The notes below the pieces were generated by a model. It was not told where the DNA came from. It ran no database searches and saw only the letters and a list, made by a program, of their open reading frames with translations. From Limonium bicolor (lineage: Eukaryota; Streptophyta; Magnoliopsida; Caryophyllales; Plumbaginaceae): DNA of 64,000 nt. Below, piece by piece: positions 1-10,854 of this stretch. The translations under genes and the position numbers were made by a program. Where the stretch lies: positions 247,905,882 through 247,969,881 of the forward strand of contig CM041782.1 in assembly GCA_023374045.1 (NCBI GenBank), in the 5' to 3' direction. How positions within the stretch are numbered: position 1 is the stretch's first letter; every line of letters starts with the position of its first letter.

Positions 1-1262
1 CTACAAGAGCTCCATTTCGATGCCAAGAGGAATCTCCATGGGAGGAGTTTGAGCTCATCTTTTTACATTTTATTGTTCTTCTTTGCTTCAAGGTAAGGAA
101 ACTCAAAGAAAAACTCCATTTCCTTCATGTTTTAGTGTTGTCCGAAAAACACCGTTAATGGTGTCTTGACCTTGCTTGTTCTAGCTTCATTTCAATCTCG
201 AAAGGGCTTGGTAGAGTCTTCTCTTGCTACCTATTCAAACTCTCATTCATTTCCAAGGTAAAACAATCATCTAATGTTTTAAGACAATATATGTAACTAG
301 GGTTTATAGTGTGTTTAAGCATGAAGCTTGAATACTTATTACCTTGCTTGTATATTGATTAGAAACTTGACAAGCAAACCAAAGTCTTGCCAGTTTAAAT
401 AAAGGAAGAGCAAGGAGAAATTAAGTGAAAAACTTGTGAAGAAAAAGAGGTAAATGTGCTAACCTAATGTAGTTTAATGTCTTAGGAGAAATGAGCTTAT
501 GTTGCTTATTAAAACTACTTAAGGAGCTAATGGTAAATGACTTAGAAAAATGCCCTCAAGGGTTTATTAAAAGGCATATGTATTGTTGGGTGTAATTGCA
601 GGTCAAAGGCAAATATAATGTGGGAAATTCAGTGTTTATGGTTTATGCATCTTAAGGGCCTAAGAGCCATGCTATTTAAGGGCCTAAGTGCCAAGCAATT
701 TAAATTATGCACTATATTGTGATGTGGTGTAATTGGGTGAAGTTTTGTGTGTGAGAATGCTAAATGGTGAAAAACAATGTGTTTGGTATAGCAATGTTCT
801 AGGAGAACCCATGTCAAAATTTAGGTAATGTACAAGAAGTTCTAGGTGTTTTAATTGAGTTTTGGTGAACTAGGAAGTGTTAGAAATGAATAAGTATTTT
901 ACTATAGAAGGAAACATGTATTAAGGTGTTCTAGGATGCAAAAGGGCTTAGGCAATATCTTGGAAGTTTTAGAATGCAAATGAGTGTTTTGGGATACTTC
1001 AATGTCTTGGTGAGGAAACATTTTAGGATGATTGTTGTCATAGGTGAGGAACACCATTTAGAAACCTAGTAAGAAATGTTATAAGTGTTGGTAAATTTTG
1101 TAAGAAATTGAGTAATAAGTTAGACAAAAGTAGGTGAGTGTAAGATGATATTTTGGCATTAGAACATACCTAAGATCATTTGGGAAGTTTATACATATAA
1201 TGGATGTGGAGAACATTTGCAACAAGACTTAGAAAATGTTAAAATGTAAAATCTGTAGCAGT

Positions 1263-1516
1263 GGTCCGGGACCTAGGTCTTGGGTAATGTCCCGGACCAT
1301 GCATTAAAACAGGCCGAGGGTTTTTAAGCCATTCTTGTCCGGGACTTAGGTCTTGCACTAAGACCCGGACCACCCCCCGATTTACCCCGAGAGAATTTGC
1401 CTAGATGGGTCCGGGACTTATGACCTGTATGAAGTCCCGGACCACCCCATAAAAACAACCCGAGAGTTTTACAAAGACAAGGTTCGGGACCTTAGATGGG
1501 GACCAAGTCCCGGACC
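1263..1516 (+). repeat. Cluster of four short hairpins in LTR-0
   Basis: Four consecutive imperfect palindromes, each opening with GTCCGGGAC (or GTTCGGGAC) and closing with GTCCCGGACC about 15-20 bases later, lie about 60-70 bp apart. Spacers between them often contain CCGAGAG or CCGAGGG. The same architecture occurs in every other LTR of this superfamily in the window, sometimes with a different stem sequence. Function unknown; RNA structure in the LTR transcript is one possibility. Confidence 0.85.
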
Positions 1517-2804
1517 ACTTTAAAAACTTAGTTTAAGGTTAATAATGTTGTCTAATGATGGGGATTAGTTAGTAATGATGTTAAAAGGTTGTCTAAGACA
1601 TGTTAGGTGTGTTACAATGACAATTTAAAAGGTGAGAAGACATAACAAGTGTGAAAATAAAATAACTAGACATGTGAAGTAATAAGTTAACAACGGACTA
1701 GTACGTTAATTAACCGACGTTACTAAATGTGTATAGGATTCTCCAACGGTGGAAACCAGTCGAAGCAGGGACCAAGGTATGGTTTTCTTGCAGTCTGTTG
1801 CCTACCGGTTTACACCGGCTTGTGTGTTGTTAGTTTTTCTGTGTGTTTATGACCTTGCGAGACTTAAGTCAAGTAACGAGTTTACAGTTGTTTATATTAT
1901 TGTGATGTTAAGGTGTGACTCATTTCCCTTGTGTGTGTCTAACAAGACTTAACCACTTTCTGCGATTTGTTATTAAGTTCCAACATTGAACTTCTAACAA
2001 GTGCTAACTGGGGAGTGATGAATCCGGTTGTCCGGTCACGCGTGTATGTATAAGGGTAGATATCTGTATCAGATTCGACTCTTATAATGTTAAGGCTGTT
2101 CTCCTTTATTTGGCGTTCGATCTCCCGTTAGCCACATCCAAGGCTTACCTTTTCTAACTTATGATCGGTGTAGGGGGAACATGTGTTTGTGTGGTGTGTT
2201 CGGATCACAATATCCGATCCTTCTGTGAGTTAAGTTACTCGTTCGACTAATAGAACGGTAATGAGTTTGTGTAACAAGCTTAACATGAGGGTGAACCATT
2301 CTCTAGGCTTATGATGTTGACTAACCTTCTTGGTTTGTTTACTAAGTGAAATGTTCTCACTATGTATGTGTTGTTGTGCTAAGCAATACTTCTTGCTATG
2401 CTATATATGTTGTTTGTGAAAAATCAATGCCATGTTATCATGACAAATAGTTGCCCGTATCCCGGTAGCCGACGGACTGCGTGTTAACCATACCAGCCAA
2501 GGGTTGCTGACCCCCTCGGGGGCTCCATATTTATATTGCAGGATGAGGATCGAGGAAGCGGAATGGCTGTAGACCTAGGTCATGTCATACTTTTGGTTAT
2601 TTTGGATGGTAGGCCCGGGATGCGCCTGTGCTCCCGTGGCGTTATGTTTTGGTTCCGTTGTTACTACAATGACGGTATATTGTCAGTTTACAGTGATGGA
2701 ATGTAATTAAACACTCGGTATTGTGATTATGTATGTATGAATGTTAGTACCTAATGCTCGGGAGTCTGATCATCAGACCGGTACACTTGTATTTATTTTG
2801 CCTT

Positions 2805-2826
2805 GTTAACCACGTGGGTGGTTAAC
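2805..2826 (+). repeat. Conserved 9-bp inverted repeat with CACGTG core
   Basis: GTTAACCAC and GTGGTTAAC flank a 4-base loop (GTGG), so the element contains CACGTGG, a G-box-like core. The same structure lies near the 3' end of LTR-C (31647-31668) and of all four array LTRs (36837, 45081, 53360, 61620), where one arm carries a change that keeps a G-U pair in RNA. Either a protein-binding site or an RNA hairpin would fit. Confidence 0.75.
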
Positions 2827-2918
2827 GGCGTTGTAGCACCAAACCGTTTAGTTATTGTTCAGTTGTTCAATACCGCTGCGATTACATTTATTGTTAAGTG
2901 CGTAGTAGGGGTGTTACA

Positions 2919-4410
2919 TACACAGTAGCGTAATAGCTGCCTAGTGAAGAAAAAACACAACCGCACTAGTAGCATTATAGCTGCCTAGCGGGTTTGAAAC
3001 GAAAAAGTAATGCACTAGTAACGCAATAGCTACCTAGTGAAGAAAAAATGGTACCGAACTAGTAGCGCAATAGCTGCCTAGTGAAGAAAAAAACACAACC
3101 ACACTAGTAACGCAATAGCTACCTAGCGGGTTTGAAATTAAAAAGTCTTGTGCTAGTAGCGTAATAGGTGTCTAGCGGATTTGAAATGAGAAAAATTCTT
3201 GCACTAGTAGCACAAAAGCTACGTAGTGAAGAAAAATTATGACCGCACTGGTAGCACAATAGCTTTGAAACGGAAAAGTCTTGCACTAGTAGCACAATAG
3301 CCGCCTAGTGAAGAAAAAACACAACCGCACTAGTAGCACAATAGCTACCTAGCGGGTTTTAAAACGAAAAAGTAATGCACTAGTAGCGCAATAGCTACCT
3401 AGTGAAGAAAAAATGGTACCGAACTAGCAGCACAATAGCTATCTAGCGGGTTTAAAACGCAAAAGTCTTGCACTAGTAGCGAAATAGCTGCCTAGCGGGT
3501 GCGAAGCGAAAAATCTTACACAAGTAGCGCAATAGCTACCTAGTGAAGAAAAAACACGACCGCACTAGAAACGCAATAGCTACCTAGCGGGTTTGAAATT
3601 AAAAAGTCTTGTGCTAGTAGCGTAATAGGTGTCTAGCGGATTTGAAATGAGAAAAATTCTTGCACTAGTAGCACAACAGCTACGTAGTGAAGAAAAATTA
3701 TGACCACACTGGTAGCACAATAGCTTTGAAACGAAAAAGTCTTGCACTAGTAGCACAATAGCTGCATAGTGAAGAAAAAACGGTACGGCATTAGTAGCGC
3801 AATAGCTGCCAAGTGAAGACAAAACGGTGTGGCACAAGTAACGCAATAGCTGTCTAGCGGGTTTGAAAAGAAAAAGTCTTGCACTAATAGTGTAATAGCT
3901 ATCTAGCGGATTTGAAACAAGAAAAATTCTTGCACTAGTAGCACAATAGCTGTCGAGTAAAGAAAAAATGCGACTGTACTAGTAGCGCAATAGCTATCTA
4001 GCGGGCTTGAAACGAGAAACTTTCTTGCACTAGTTGCACAATAGCTACCTAGTGAAGAAAAAATGCGACCACACTAGTGGCGCAATAGCTTCCTAGCACA
4101 TTTCAAACAAGAAAATTCTTGCACTAGTTACGCAATAGCTGCCTAATGAAGAAAAAATGAGACCATACTAGTAGCACAATAGCTGCCTAGCGGATTCGAA
4201 ACGAAAATGTCTTGCACTAGTAGCACAATAGCTGCCTAGTGAAGAAAAAATATAACCACACTAGTAGCGCAGCAGCATCCTAGCGGGATTGAAATGAGAA
4301 AATTCTTGCACTAGTAGCGCAATGGCTCCCAAGCGGGTTTGAAATGAAAAAGTCTTGCACTAGTAGCACAATAGCTGCCAAATGAAGAAGAAACAGTACG
4401 GCACTAGTAA
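2919..4410. repeat. Minisatellite of alternating 45-bp and 49-bp units
   Basis: About 30 diverged units share the core CACTAGTAGCGCAATAGCTG. One type continues with CCTAGTGAAGAAAAAA (about 45 bp), the other with CCTAGCGGGTTTGAAACG (about 49 bp), and they often alternate. A larger block is duplicated: the stretch around 3101-3290 recurs at about 3562-3750, an offset of 461 bp, including the rarer variants TTTGAAATTAAAAAG and GTAATAGGTGTCTAGC. The array abuts the LTR-0 end on the left and the LTR-A start on the right. The frame 3580-3846 (minus) is a by-product of the repeat. Confidence 0.9.
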
Positions 4411-5917
4411 TGAAATGCACCAAACTAATAAATATTGATTTGGCTTATAATCAATTAAATTAAGGACTACACAAGCCTTAAAAATAATTTAAACACAACA
4501 ATGTTTAACAAGAAGCAAGAATTGCACCCTATGACCTTTCAGGGTGATTAAATATTCAAACGAACTTTGTTTGACCTAACATTTTGACCGAAGTCTCATA
4601 AATCATAAATTAACATATTAAAACCATTTCCAAGGGAAACCAAGCTCAGGAACACACTAGGACACAAAATATGCACTAAGCTTCGTTAAAGCACATTTTG
4701 GGAGGTTGTTTCCAAAATGAGTTTTGTTTGATTTTAGGGTCTTGAATACCCTTAAATATACTAATGTGACATAATGTACCACATTAAAATGTCTAATTCA
4801 AACTTTTACAAAAAATAGTGATAGTAGCATTGGTTTGTGAATAATAACCAAATAGTGCAAAATAACACTTAAATCTCTTAATCTAATCTATGGTCAAAGT
4901 ATTCCCTTTGATCTTGGCTATTATTTATGCCAGTTTAAGGCCCATTACAGAGCATGTAGCCATTTTCCCTATACTACTAAATATGCTAATTATTTATACT
5001 TTACTGAAGTAAAGACTAGTACACTAGTAACATTATTAAATAAACAAGTTAATTACCCCACCCCATGTGAGCCATGTCAATTGATTAAGGCTACTTTCTC
5101 CTTAATAATTGCTGATTTCCAAGCTATGGTATATGACTCATATTCTCACTTTAGAAATGAAATAGTTAGTACACTTTACTATATTAAACTAATAACCTTA
5201 TCTCCTCATCCTCATCTCATTATTGCCGCCACCTAAGAGCCTTCTCCACCGATTGAAATCTCCAAATAATTAACCAAGTGGCATCCCATGTGCTAACCAA
5301 TTGTAAGACCTTTTACCTGTTATAGCCGGTTTGCTCACCTTTCTTCTTCTTCTTCAAACCGTAGCAAACCAAGCCTCTCGCTGCTGCTTTTCAACCGAGA
5401 GCTTCACCCCATTTCCATGGCTGCTACCTCTTGTTGTAGGTAAGGGTTTATAGCTTAAAAATGCCCATTCTTCTTCCTCTCCTCAATGAGCTCACCATCT
5501 CCATTTTTATCCAGCAAACAAAGCTGCGTTGGTGCTTGAAGTAGGGCAGTTCCTCGGCTGAAAATAGGAGAAGAAAGGGAAGCTAGTTCCCACTTCTTTC
5601 TAAGGTAAAAATCAAACATCAACTACCTAGTGTTCCTTCTCCATTACCGGTAATATACTTCCAGTTTCCTAGCTTAAATCTTTGGTTTCTCCACGTGAAA
5701 ATCAGAGGAAAGAAGCACCCTATTTCAGCAGTGCCAAGGTTACACAAAATGCTCATGTTGTCCATGCTTTCGGTAAGGAAAATTCCACCGGTTCCTCTTG
5801 TTCTACCCGTTAAATATGTGTTGTTGTAAGTAGTAATTTGACTACTTTTTTGCCTTGGAAAATAAGGTGAAGCAGGTGTAAAGCAGCTTGCCAAACAAAC
5901 CACCTTGATATATATGT
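4411..5917 (+). repeat. Gypsy-type LTR-A, 5' part
   Basis: It starts TGAAATGCACCAAACTAATAAA, close to the LTR-B start at 17369 (TGAAATACCCCAAATTAATAAA) and to the start of the array LTRs (TGAAATACCCC on the minus strand). Shared landmarks with LTR-B include the segment with GCACCCTATGACC/GCACCCTTTGAGTG, the stretch leading to TTAAAGCACATTTTG, and AAAAATGCCCATTCTTC at about 5459. The Sirevirus is inserted at the right edge and the LTR resumes at 15332. The frames around 5619-6126 cross this boundary and are not genes. Confidence 0.7.
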
Positions 5918-5972
5918 ATCGACTCCATCGGGATTCACGGAGGTTTGCTATCATCAGCAACAAGGGGGAAAT
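5918..5972 (+). repeat. 55-bp copy of the 3' internal end, including a polypurine tract, outside the 5' LTR
   Basis: These 55 bases are identical to 14463-14517, the internal segment immediately before the 3' LTR, and include its polypurine tract (CAAGGGGGAAAT). The canonical LTR start TGTTGG follows directly at 5973. Bases further left (GATATATATGT) do not match those left of 14463 (TTATTTCAGG), so the duplicated stretch has a sharp left edge. Confidence 0.95.
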
Positions 5973-6785
5973 TGTTGGACATCGGAGTGTTGCAGAGATA
6001 GCCTTTCACCAAGACAGAGTCGATCATCATTTGTCAGACACAAAGAGCAAGCTTCTGCGATGGAGTCAGCGCAACACAGAAAACTCCATGGACTCTACCA
6101 TGCTGTTGCGAAAAATCAGGAGTTAACTCGGAACACCTTAAGCGCCTCAACGGTCACGAAGCTCTTCCTCAACACCGAAGATCGCGGCCCAAGTAAGAAG
6201 ACCAAGTAAGAGCCGTTGGAAGTTGCCCACTAAGTTAGTTCCGGTATTTTCGGAACTAACTCCTTCGACCCGTTGCTGAACTTAGAGTATAAATAAGACA
6301 TGTAATAGACAGTTTTGTGTGTGCTTGTATCGAGGATTTTTTCAGAGCTTAGAGAGAGAAAGAGAATCGCATTGTTAGTCGAAAAGGAGAGAGAATACGT
6401 ACCTAGTCAGTTAGCACCTAAAGATAGACTCTTCCTAGGAAGTTCCTAGTTTCATTACGCTTACCATTGTTCTGATTAGAGAGTGTGTTGGGTAAGTGAG
6501 TGAAAACCGCTAAGTAGATCCTTTCTACTTAGTGGGCATTTGTAAGTTATTTTGTTTGACCAGGAAATGAAATAGCTTATTTGTGTACCTTGCTGAGTTC
6601 CATAGAGTCCTCTCTTTCCATTGTTTTGCTATAATTACCGCAAAAGTTTCCGCTCCCTTAGTCTAGTTAATGCGATAGAGTGCTTCTACATCACAGAGTG
6701 TTTCCTACTTACGAAGGTTGTTTGAGTCAAACCAATCCTTAGACTCACACCTTTGATTGGTTTGAGTTAGCAACCCGATCCTACA
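5973..6785 (+). repeat. 5' LTR of the Sirevirus (813 bp)
   Basis: It begins TGTTGG and ends CCTACA, with canonical TG...CA ends, and is nearly identical to 14518-15331. It contains a TATA element at 6288-6295. An inverted repeat, TTAGTTCCG...CGGAACTAA, lies at about 6235-6261, upstream of the TATA element. Polypyrimidine and purine runs downstream (GAGAGAGAAAGAGAATCGC) lie in the presumed R/U5 region. Confidence 0.95.
6288..6295 (+). promoter_or_regulatory. TATA box of the Sirevirus 5' LTR
   Basis: TATAAATA in the context GAGTATAAATAAGAC, about 315 bp into the LTR, identical at 14833-14840 in the 3' LTR. It would direct Pol II transcription of the element; the transcription start is inferred to lie roughly 30 bases downstream. 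Confidence 0.7.
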
Positions 6786-6787
6786 CG

Positions 6788-6800
6788 TGGTATCAGAGCC
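6788..6800 (+). other. Primer-binding site (initiator Met-tRNA)
   Basis: TGGTATCAGAGCC begins two bases after the LTR end CTACA. TGGTATCAGAGC is the standard complement of the 3' end of plant initiator methionine tRNA, used to prime minus-strand cDNA. Confidence 0.95.
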
Positions 6801-6831
6801 TTGCTTAGGCTAACGGTCAATCAACGAAGCA

Positions 6832-7842
6832 ATGGCAGACCTCTTCGCCAATCAAAACAACAAAATGCACTTCGAGCATCCCAGACTCACCTCCACCAAC
6901 TACGACCACTGGAAAAATGAGATCGAGCAACACATTGAGTCTGTCAACTCCGAGCTTTGGGAAATAGTCACTGGAGGAGATCTTGCAGTCAATCCAGACC
7001 GATCCACATGGACTGCTGCAGATCGCAAGAGGTACGAGCTGAATCGTCAAGCATCACGCGCAATATACACTTGCCTGTCCATCCCAGAACAAAGGAGAGT
7101 CAACCACTGTAAGTCTGCTAATGAGATCTGGACACTCCTTCAAGCAACTCACGAAGGAGTCACTGAGCTAAAGAAATGCAAAGCTCAAGAACTTCGAATG
7201 GACTATGAAAACTTCCTACAGAAACCCGGTGAGTCTCTAGAAGAAGTGCTTGATCGTTTCTATTTACTAACCACTACTATGCAGGAAGTCAGCATCTTGC
7301 CAGATAGAGAGAGTGTCTTGCACAAGTTGCTGGACAGTCTGAGAGAAGAGTGGGCAGAAACGGTAATCTCTACCAAAGCATGCAAGGATTTATCCAAATG
7401 GAGCTGTCAAGACCTAGGTTCCTATCTACAATCTGTAGATAAATACAAGAAGAATGTTCGAAAGAAGTGTGGTATTACTTCTTCTCCCTCTTCTAGTAAG
7501 TCTACTACTTTGAATGACCAAGCTTTGCAGGTTAATTCAACTCAGTTCACTCAAGAAGGAGCCTATGTCGCTGATACTCAAATCAGACAAGCTAGGGCAG
7601 AGCTGGTAGATATTATTGTTGAAGAAAGTGAGGCTGAGACTATGGAAGACTTCGTCTTCATAGTCAAGAACTTCCGAAAATTCATGCGTAACCAACCAAA
7701 TCGTCAGAGTCGGTCGTTCTCAAACCCCTCCAAACAATCCTTCAGCTCCGTAACTTGCTTTAACTGCAAAAACCCGGTCACTTCAAGAAGGAATGTCCCT
7801 TACTCAAGAATCAGTATGGAAAACCTCAAGGGAGATCGCTGA
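6832..7842 (+). pseudogene. gag: Sirevirus gag, N-terminal part with interrupted first zinc knuckle
   Basis: Gag forms the virus-like particle and binds element RNA. The frame starts at the first ATG after the primer site and opens MADLFANQNN; the following HFEHPRLTSTNYDHWKNEI and the later ELRMDYENFLQKPGESLEE stretch are typical of copia Gag of the UBN2 type. Near residue 315 a zinc knuckle begins (CFNCKNP, about 7756-7782), but a one-base loss at about 7780-7785 shifts the frame: its His and last Cys are encoded in a different frame just downstream. The reading therefore runs on into unrelated residues and stops at 7842. The continuation is in the next frame (7842-8801). The break could be a real mutation or an assembly error. 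Confidence 0.85.
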
Positions 7843-8801
7843 TGGCGGCTGTTGGCTGGGGTGATTCAGACTCCGATGATCCAGACACAGAGTCCAGCGG
7901 CCTAGTATGTCTCATGGCACATGATACGACGGAGTCCATGATCCCTGATAATGAGGTAACTCGTTCTCATCTTGAAACAGACCTTTACCGTATTTCTCCC
8001 ATGGGATTTATGACTTTAATTGCTAAAATTGTCTCCGAGAACAACTCTCTCAAAGCAAGTCTTACCAGCAAGATAAACGAGCTATCTGAGGAACTCGAAA
8101 TGTCAAAAGGTCTTATGTATGCCCTAAGGGATGAAGCTGAGGAACACAAAACCATCTCTTGTTCTCTCAGGTTAGATCTGCAAGATTCAAGGCGTCATGT
8201 TGATTCCCTTCAAAAGGAACTTCATGATACCTTAGAACAAACTCAGTTTGAACAGGGTGACCAGAAAGAGTCTCTCACCCTGATCGACTCCCTCAAACAA
8301 GACCTCACCATCTTTACAGATAAGTGTTGTTCTCTTCAAAATGACCTTAATGCTTCTGAATCCAAAAACATATCCTTGAACACCACTATCAAAAATCTCA
8401 CTCAAAAATTGAAAGAAAAGGAACACGCCCTTTCCCTTAAGCCAGTCAAGTTTATCAAACAAGTCACCACCTCCGAACTACCTGAGTGGGCCAATTCCAA
8501 AATCAAAGAAATTAGCCAAGATCGAGATACTCTTCGCTCTAAAGTAGAACAACTCTCTCAGCAGATTGTGAATCTACAATCCGGAGTTCGATCCACTCAA
8601 TCCACACCCAAGTGGCACAAAGGAAAGTTCGACATCCCAAAAAATATGTCCAAATCCGACAACAGAGTCAAACGATATCAAGAAAAAATAAATTCGACTC
8701 CTGGTGGAAAGGACAACAGAAATACGTCAATCTTCCACCAACCAAGATTTGTGGCTACTGCGGGAGTCTTGGACATCGTGACAGTGCATGTGATAAACTG
8801 A
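7842..8801 (+). pseudogene. gag: Sirevirus gag, central coiled-coil part
   Basis: This frame continues gag after the shift in the first zinc knuckle. It opens with an acidic stretch (GDSDSDDPDTES, about residues 7-18) and then has a long alpha-helical, heptad-rich region from about residue 60 to 250 (for example LTSKINELSEELEMSK, LDLQDSRRHVDSLQKEL and LRSKVEQLSQQIVNLQS), a strong coiled-coil candidate. Gag proteins of Sireviruses are unusually long, and coiled coils there are thought to mediate self- or host-protein contacts. The family frame shifts again at about 8690; residues after about 285 are out of frame. A separate accessory protein starting at M1 cannot be excluded but is less likely. 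Confidence 0.75.
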
Positions 8802-8941
8802 ATAGAGATCTCTCTTTTAATGTCAAACGTGTTAAACTGATACTTGAAGCACGAGAAAAATTGAGACAGTCTGGCTCGAAAAGGGAACCCAAGTATATCT
8901 GGGTTCCCAAACTAACAAATGATCTGTTCTTTTGTAGGTGA
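8690..8941 (+). pseudogene. gag: Sirevirus gag C-terminal part with second zinc knuckle
   Basis: In the frame open from 8612 to 8941 the residues from about 8690 onward continue gag. They include CGYCGSLGHRDSAC (about 8750-8791), a complete CX2CX4HX4C zinc knuckle that would bind RNA, followed by a basic stretch (NVKRVKLILEAREKLRQ). A stop at 8939-8941 separates it from protease, which overlaps it by a few bases in another frame. Two knuckles well apart in one Gag are unusual for copia elements outside this lineage. Residues before about 8690 are out of frame. Confidence 0.75.
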
Positions 8942-9609
8942 AGGCGAATGGAGACAGCTGGTACTTGGATAGTGGATGCTCTCGTCACATGACTGGAGAT
9001 CCAAATCAATTCAATTCGCTTTCATCCTACCAAGGAGGTAAGGTTACTTTTGGAAACAACAACCAGGGTGAAATCGTGGGAGTTGGATCCGTAGGTAACC
9101 CCTCAAGATTTAAAATTGATGGAGTCCATCTGGTCACTGGACTCCAGCATAGTTTATTAAGCATTTCTCAAATTTGTGATAGATTCAATTTGGTACTTTT
9201 CTCCTCTTCGGATTGTAAGGTTTATGATGAGCGTACAGGTTCACTAAAAGCTGTGGGACGTAGAGAAGGCAATCTCTACAAAATGTGCTTAAACTCCATT
9301 AAGCCAGACGACCAAGTCTGTCTCAATGTGCATTCCAAAAACTCACTGCTGTGGCACTCCAGGCTTGGCCACGCAAATCATAGGCTGTTGAACAAACTCA
9401 AAAGCAAGGACTTGGTGATTGGTTTACCAACACCACCTTTGACACAGACTCTGTCTGTGAAGCATGTGTTAAAGGTAAACACACCCGGTCCTCATTCAAA
9501 AGTAAGCCTACTCTCTCTACTAACTCTCCACTGGAATTACTACACATGGACCTTGTTGGCCCCATGCGCACACAAAGCAGAAGCGGTAAGAGGTACATTC
9601 TGGTCATAG
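8938..9609 (+). pseudogene. pol: Sirevirus pol: aspartic protease and integrase N-terminal part
   Basis: The polyprotein region starts right at the gag stop. Near its start lies WYLDSGCSRHMTG, the copia aspartic protease active site with D-S-G at residues 11-13. Protease runs to about residue 125 (HSLLSISQICD, NLYKMC). Next comes the pre-integrase zinc region, LLWHSRLGHANHRLL (two His, about residues 138-152). The two Cys of this HHCC finger (CEAC, about 9460-9473) are in another frame, because a one-base shift occurs at about 9425-9440; residues after about 165 are out of frame. Protease would cleave the polyprotein; the finger helps integrase oligomerise. Confidence 0.85.
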
Positions 9610-10415
9610 TCGATGACTATTCCAGGTGGACCTGGGTCATTTTCTTATTTACCAAAGATGAAACTTTTACGGAGTTTGTCAAACTCCATAAAATGCTCGT
9701 CAACAAATTTTCATTCACTCTAAAAACCCTGAGAACGGACCAGGGTACTGAATTTTGCAACAAGTCGTTTGATGAGTTTTGCAGGGACAATGGAGTGGAT
9801 CACCAAATCTCATCTGCACGCACTCCAGAACAAAACGGAGTGGTTGAACGCAAAAATAGAACCTTGGTAGAAATGGCTCGCACCATGCTCATCGACAGTC
9901 AACTCACTCCATCTTATTGGGCAGAAGCCGTTAACACAGCTTGCTATGTGTTAAATCGTGCGATGATCCATCCATTCCTTCACAAGACACCCTATGAACT
10001 ACTCCGTCAACGTAAACCAAGTCTTCTCCATCTCAGGCGTTTCGGATGTAAGTGTTTTATTCACAACAATGGTAAGGACAACTTGGGTAAGTTCTCTCCT
10101 AAAAGTGATGAAGGTATTTTTCTTGGCTATTCTTCTAAAAGCAAAGCTTATCGTGTTATCAATCTTAGAACTCAATGTTTAGAAGAAAGCCCACATGTCA
10201 AGTTCGATGAGTCCCACAATGTTGGCTCATCTTCTGATCATCTTGACTTTGCCCCCGATGATTTTCTCACCGATCCACACTTCATCACTGTCCCAATAGG
10301 AAGACTCCCTGAGTCCCACTCCATCACTCCTCATGGTTCCCCTGCAAACAAAAACAATTCATCAGAATCTACAGACTCAGACAATCACCGGAGACACCCT
10401 TACCACAAAACCTGA
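9546..10415 (+). pseudogene. pol: Sirevirus pol: integrase catalytic core and C-terminal region
   Basis: This frame, valid from about 9435, holds the integrase core that inserts cDNA into the host genome. The catalytic residues are visible: D in HMDLVGPM (residue 2 from 9546), D65 in LRTDQGTEF and E101 in EQNGVVERKNRT, with exactly 35 residues between the last two (DD35E). Other family motifs are YILVIVDDYSRWTWVIFL, PSYWAEAVNTACYVLNRA and GIFLGYSSKSKAYRV. The region after about residue 220 is the acidic, low-complexity linker to reverse transcriptase and stops at 10415 after a shift. The core itself looks intact, the longest uninterrupted conserved domain of the element. Confidence 0.92.
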
Positions 10416-10542
10416 ATTTTGACTCCTCTGAAAAGAAACACCCCCTCCTGCTTCACGTCGCCAGTTCCAGCAAAGATCTGCTCACCCTCCTGAAAACATC
10501 ATTACAGACCCAAACACCGGTGTCCAAACACGCCTACAAGCC

Positions 10543-10854
10543 ATGCAAAATCTCTGTGCCTTTGGTGCGTTTCTGTCTAGTACTGAACCTAGAAATGTCA
10601 AAGAAGCACTCCTTGATAGTGATTGGGTTACTGCTATGCAGGAGGAACTCAATTCCCTCCAGCGTCATGCTGTCTGGGAGTTAGTTCCTCGCCCCACGCA
10701 TCAACAAGCCATTGGTACTTGTTGGGTCTTTCGTAATAAACTTGATACTGCAGGCCAAGTTTTCAGGAATAAAGCTCGATTAGTTGTTCAGGGCTACAAT
10801 CAAGAAGAAGGGATCGATTATGACGGAAACCTTCCCTCCAGTAGCTCGTCTTGA
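10543..10854 (+). pseudogene. pol: Sirevirus pol: reverse transcriptase, N-terminal part
   Basis: Family residues already appear before the ATG (about 10490-10545, a TDPNTGVQTR stretch). From there FGAFLSSTEPRNVKEALLD, DWVTAMQEELNSL, VWELVPRP and KARLVVQGYNQEEGIDYD are the conserved opening of copia reverse transcriptase (fingers and start of palm). A shift follows at about 10828: the next conserved block, TFPPVARLEAIR, is in the frame 10784-11023. Confidence 0.85.

Larger units (their letters stand above)
1..2918 (+). repeat. Ty3/gypsy-type LTR (LTR-0), 3' part, cut by window start
   Basis: The sequence ends in GGGGTGTTACA at 2918, the same 3' terminus seen (reverse-complemented) at the array LTRs at 36745, 44989, 53269 and 61528. 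Its first 130 bases (GCCAAGAGGAATCTCCATGG, then a stretch ending AAGGTAAGGAAACTC) match the reverse complement of about 39250-39400 in the array LTR. It also shares the segment at about 1750-1830 with 32640-32740 and 38240-38300 in reverse, the hairpin cluster at 1263-1516, a GTCTGAT/ATCAGAC inverted repeat near 2764 and a palindrome at 2805-2826. Small reading frames such as 629-817 (minus) and 1749-1952 (plus) lie inside the LTR and are not credible genes. The primer site expected next to a 5' LTR is absent after 2918, so this is a 3' LTR, a solo LTR or a rearranged copy. Confidence 0.8.

Noticed and set aside
1749..1952. 67-codon frame in LTR-0
   Set aside because: The region is LTR sequence found in several diverged copies without conserved reading frame.
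2919..4410. CRISPR-like array of repeats
   Set aside because: Adjacent diverged 45/49-bp units without unique spacers, in a plant retroelement context; it is a minisatellite.
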